Of a stretch of 64,000 bases of DNA, positions 62,428 through 64,000 are shown piece after piece. Origin of the DNA: Chitinophagaceae bacterium. Lineage in GTDB: Bacteria > Bacteroidota > Bacteroidia > Chitinophagales > Chitinophagaceae. Location of the stretch: NCBI GenBank assembly GCA_016721085.1, contig JADKJI010000002.1, positions 1-64,000 on the forward strand, in the 5' to 3' direction. A program made the position numbers and the translations under genes. The notes beneath the pieces are model-generated. The model made no database searches. It worked only from the letters and a program-made list of their open reading frames with translations, and was not told where the DNA came from. Position 1 is the stretch's first letter, and each line of letters starts with the position of its first letter.

Positions 62428-62587
62428 TGTAAAAAACAACCCCCACTCATCCACAAATAAAACCACTCATACAATCTTCCCTTTTCTCCAAACCCCAAAT
62501 TCCCCCAAAACCCTCTACAGTACTGCATTTCACGCAACAACCATTAGCTTTCTTAGTTTATTACCTTTAAAAAAATGGTACTTGGTG

Positions 62588-62619
62588 TTGCATAGTACAT
62601 CTAATTACCCTTATCTTTG
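62588..62619 (+). promoter_or_regulatory. Predicted promoter of the padR-pspC pair
   Basis: TTG at 62588-62590 and the exact -7 consensus TATCTTTG at 62612-62619, spaced 21 nt. The padR start is 119 nt downstream, leaving a leader of about 110 nt that could hold an operator. Confidence 0.5.
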
Positions 62620-62738
62620 TGTTGTCAATGATAATTCACCGGTGGGAAGTGGCCAGAGGCAGGTGGGAAAATCAAAACAAACCTTATCCCCCTCCAACCT
62701 GTCACTCGCTACAACCCCCGGTCCTAAAAATAGCAATT

Positions 62739-63140
62739 ATGAATATTGAGAACACACAAAGCCAGATGCGAAAGGGAATCCTGGAGTTCTGCATCCTCTC
62801 GATCATCCGTCGGGGAGAAGCCTACCCCAGTGATATCGTTGAGGAGATGCGCGGGGCTAACCTCCAAATCCTGGAAGGCACCCTCTACCCACTCCTGACC
62901 CGCCTCAAAAACGCCGACATGCTCACTTACCGCTGGGTAGAAAGTAACTCCGGGCCGCCCCGCAAGTACTTCTCCCTAACAGCAAAGGGCCAGGCATTTT
63001 ATAGCGAACTGGAAGCTACCTGGAACGAACTAGCCAACGCAGTAAATGCCCTGGCTTCAAAAAGAGAATCACTGGTATCTACAGTTACCGCTATCAACAA
63101 TCCAATATTTCCTGATTCACCACCACCAACCAACCTCTAA
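62739..63140 (+). CDS. PadR family transcriptional regulator
   Basis: A 133-residue winged-helix regulator. MRKGILEFCILSIIRRGEAYPSDIVEEM (in parts), LQILEGTLYPLLTRLKNADMLTYRW and PPRKYFSLTAKGQAFY match PadR DNA-binding domains. ATG 62739 gives the usual short N-terminus; ATG codons upstream would add a Pro-rich tail unlike the family. PadR regulators often repress the gene beside them, and here the adjacent PspC-domain gene starts 20 nt after its stop. This pairing of PadR with PspC is common in Bacteroidota. Confidence 0.92.
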   Translation: MNIENTQSQMRKGILEFCILSIIRRGEAYPSDIVEEMRGANLQILEGTLYPLLTRLKNADMLTYRWVESNSGPPRKYFSLTAKGQAFYSELEATWNELANAVNALASKRESLVSTVTAINNPIFPDSPPPTNL

Positions 63141-63160
63141 CACTTCAACCTTCAAATATC

Positions 63161-64000
63161 ATGACAATGAAAAAGGTTATAAATATAAATTTTCAGGGCA
63201 GGGTAGTTCCAATCGAAGAAACTGCTTATGACATCCTGAAACAATACATCGAAAGCCTTCGACGGTATTTCGCCAACGAAGAAGGCCGCGATGAAATCAT
63301 CAACGACATAGAAGGCCGTATCGCCGAACTGTTTTCTGAACGCCTCAGCAAGGGTACAACCTGTATCACTGATGCCGATGTAAATGCAGTTATCGCAGGT
63401 ATGGGTCGCCCGGAAGATTTTGATGCAGCAGATACCGATAGTGGTGCTACTGCAGGAGCTTCTACAAAAAGTTCCAGCCAATCATCCGGTTCAACAGGTT
63501 CGTCTCAACAAACCTATTCCTCTTATAACTATACATCTAACACCCGTGGCCGTTTCATCCGTAACGCCGACGATAAGATCATAGGCGGTGTATGTAGTGG
63601 TCTCGCTAACTATTTCGGTATTGACCCTGTAGTTATGAGGATCGTTTTTGTAATCCTCTTCGGTGCCCTCTTCTGGGTATATATCCTGCTGTGGATCATT
63701 GTACCCTCTCAATCACTGCAAACTAATATCACTAAAAGATTATACCGTAGTTCAGATGATAAAGTGATTAGTGGTGTGTGCGGTGGATTGGCTGCCTATT
63801 TTAATATTGACACCTGGATTCCTCGTCTCATTTTCGCTTTGCCTTTGATAGTAGGTTTGATATCTGGTCCCCTTAATTTCTTCTGGAATCATTGGGATAT
63901 TTGGATGGGACCAAAAATCATAACAGGTTCATTAAGCAGCACCCTCTTCATAGCCTATATCATCTTATGGATCGCAGTTCCTGTAGCTACTACAGCTGCT
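63161..64000 (+). CDS. PspC domain membrane protein with two PspC domains (3' end outside window)
   Basis: The frame opens at 63161 and runs to the window edge without a stop (280 codons seen). The N-terminal part is a soluble segment (FQGRVVPIEETAYDILKQY, ending with GRIAELFSERLSKG), then a Ser/Gly-rich linker. Two PspC domains follow: DDKIIGGVCSGLANYFGIDP with FWVYILLWIIVPS, and DDKVISGVCGGLAAYFNIDT with the membrane helices up to LWIAVPVA. PspC domains are linked to membrane-stress responses. It is co-directional with padR, its likely regulator. An ATG two codons in (63167) is an alternative start. Confidence 0.85.
   Translation, partial: MTMKKVININFQGRVVPIEETAYDILKQYIESLRRYFANEEGRDEIINDIEGRIAELFSERLSKGTTCITDADVNAVIAGMGRPEDFDAADTDSGATAGASTKSSSQSSGSTGSSQQTYSSYNYTSNTRGRFIRNADDKIIGGVCSGLANYFGIDPVVMRIVFVILFGALFWVYILLWIIVPSQSLQTNITKRLYRSSDDKVISGVCGGLAAYFNIDTWIPRLIFALPLIVGLISGPLNFFWNHWDIWMGPKIITGSLSSTLFIAYIILWIAVPVATTAA

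Overview
The window comes from a member of the Bacteroidota, most likely the class Chitinophagia (Chitinophagaceae-like). The evidence is two secreted proteins ending in type IX secretion (T9SS) C-terminal sorting domains, DUF5777, DUF5009, DUF2007 and DUF4185 type proteins, an ExbD, lipoproteins with short Bacteroidota lipoboxes, and promoters fitting the TTG/TAnnTTTG pattern. It reads as ordinary chromosome: housekeeping genes such as dnaN, xseAB, recQ, recX, kdsB, kdsD and a tRNA-Phe are mixed with envelope and carbohydrate genes. I see no rRNA, integrase, transposase, CRISPR array or recognisable defence island.

Layout. 1-7.5 kb: the end of xseA, xseB, an acyltransferase-like membrane protein, tRNA-Phe, and a cluster of a YceI-like lipoprotein (frameshifted), a CX4CH cytochrome-like lipoprotein and a DUF5777 beta-barrel. 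7.5-16 kb: recQ, kdsD and a mannose-1-phosphate guanylyltransferase, then small cytosolic genes (YjbR, RidA, an exonuclease) and an L,D-transpeptidase-like protein. 16-20 kb: three membrane proteins (AI-2E family, MATE, acyltransferase-like). 20-29.6 kb: secreted and T9SS proteins, a GH3 glucosidase with a PA14 insert, and an acyl-CoA ligase. 30-37 kb: a cyanophycinase-like peptidase, a DUF4185-like lipoprotein, a phosphodiesterase coupled to an M1 peptidase, an acyltransferase and an OmpA lipoprotein. 38-44.6 kb: a DUF748 protein, RecX and a 1250-residue protein built of a predicted barrel plus many short peptide repeats. 44.8-49 kb: dnaN, DUF2007, a sterol desaturase-like protein, a degenerate serine hydrolase and kdsB, all on the plus strand. 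49-64 kb: rhomboid protease, sugar transporter with GH32, kdnB-like oxidase, CorA, KAS III-like enzyme, universal stress protein, ExbD, a GT2/DUF2304 pair, a DUF3089 hydrolase, and PadR with a two-domain PspC protein running off the end.

Connections. kdsD, kdsB and a KdnB-like oxidase together point to Kdo synthesis and possibly its 8-amino form for lipopolysaccharide. The sugar porter plus GH32 look like a small fructan or sucrose utilisation unit. A CRP/FNR-type palindrome sits at about -41.5 from a predicted promoter of the universal stress protein gene, and a second such palindrome lies far upstream of the YceI/cytochrome cluster.

Two features stand out. First, the intergenic DNA is full of dispersed palindromic repeats: a family built on CCGCAGAGACGCAG arms, and a modular element of about 250 nt carrying GATGTCATC palindromes. 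Second, at least five genes are each broken by one missing base in a homopolymer, which suggests sequencing or assembly error more than real gene decay; two further genes have suspicious 5' ends.
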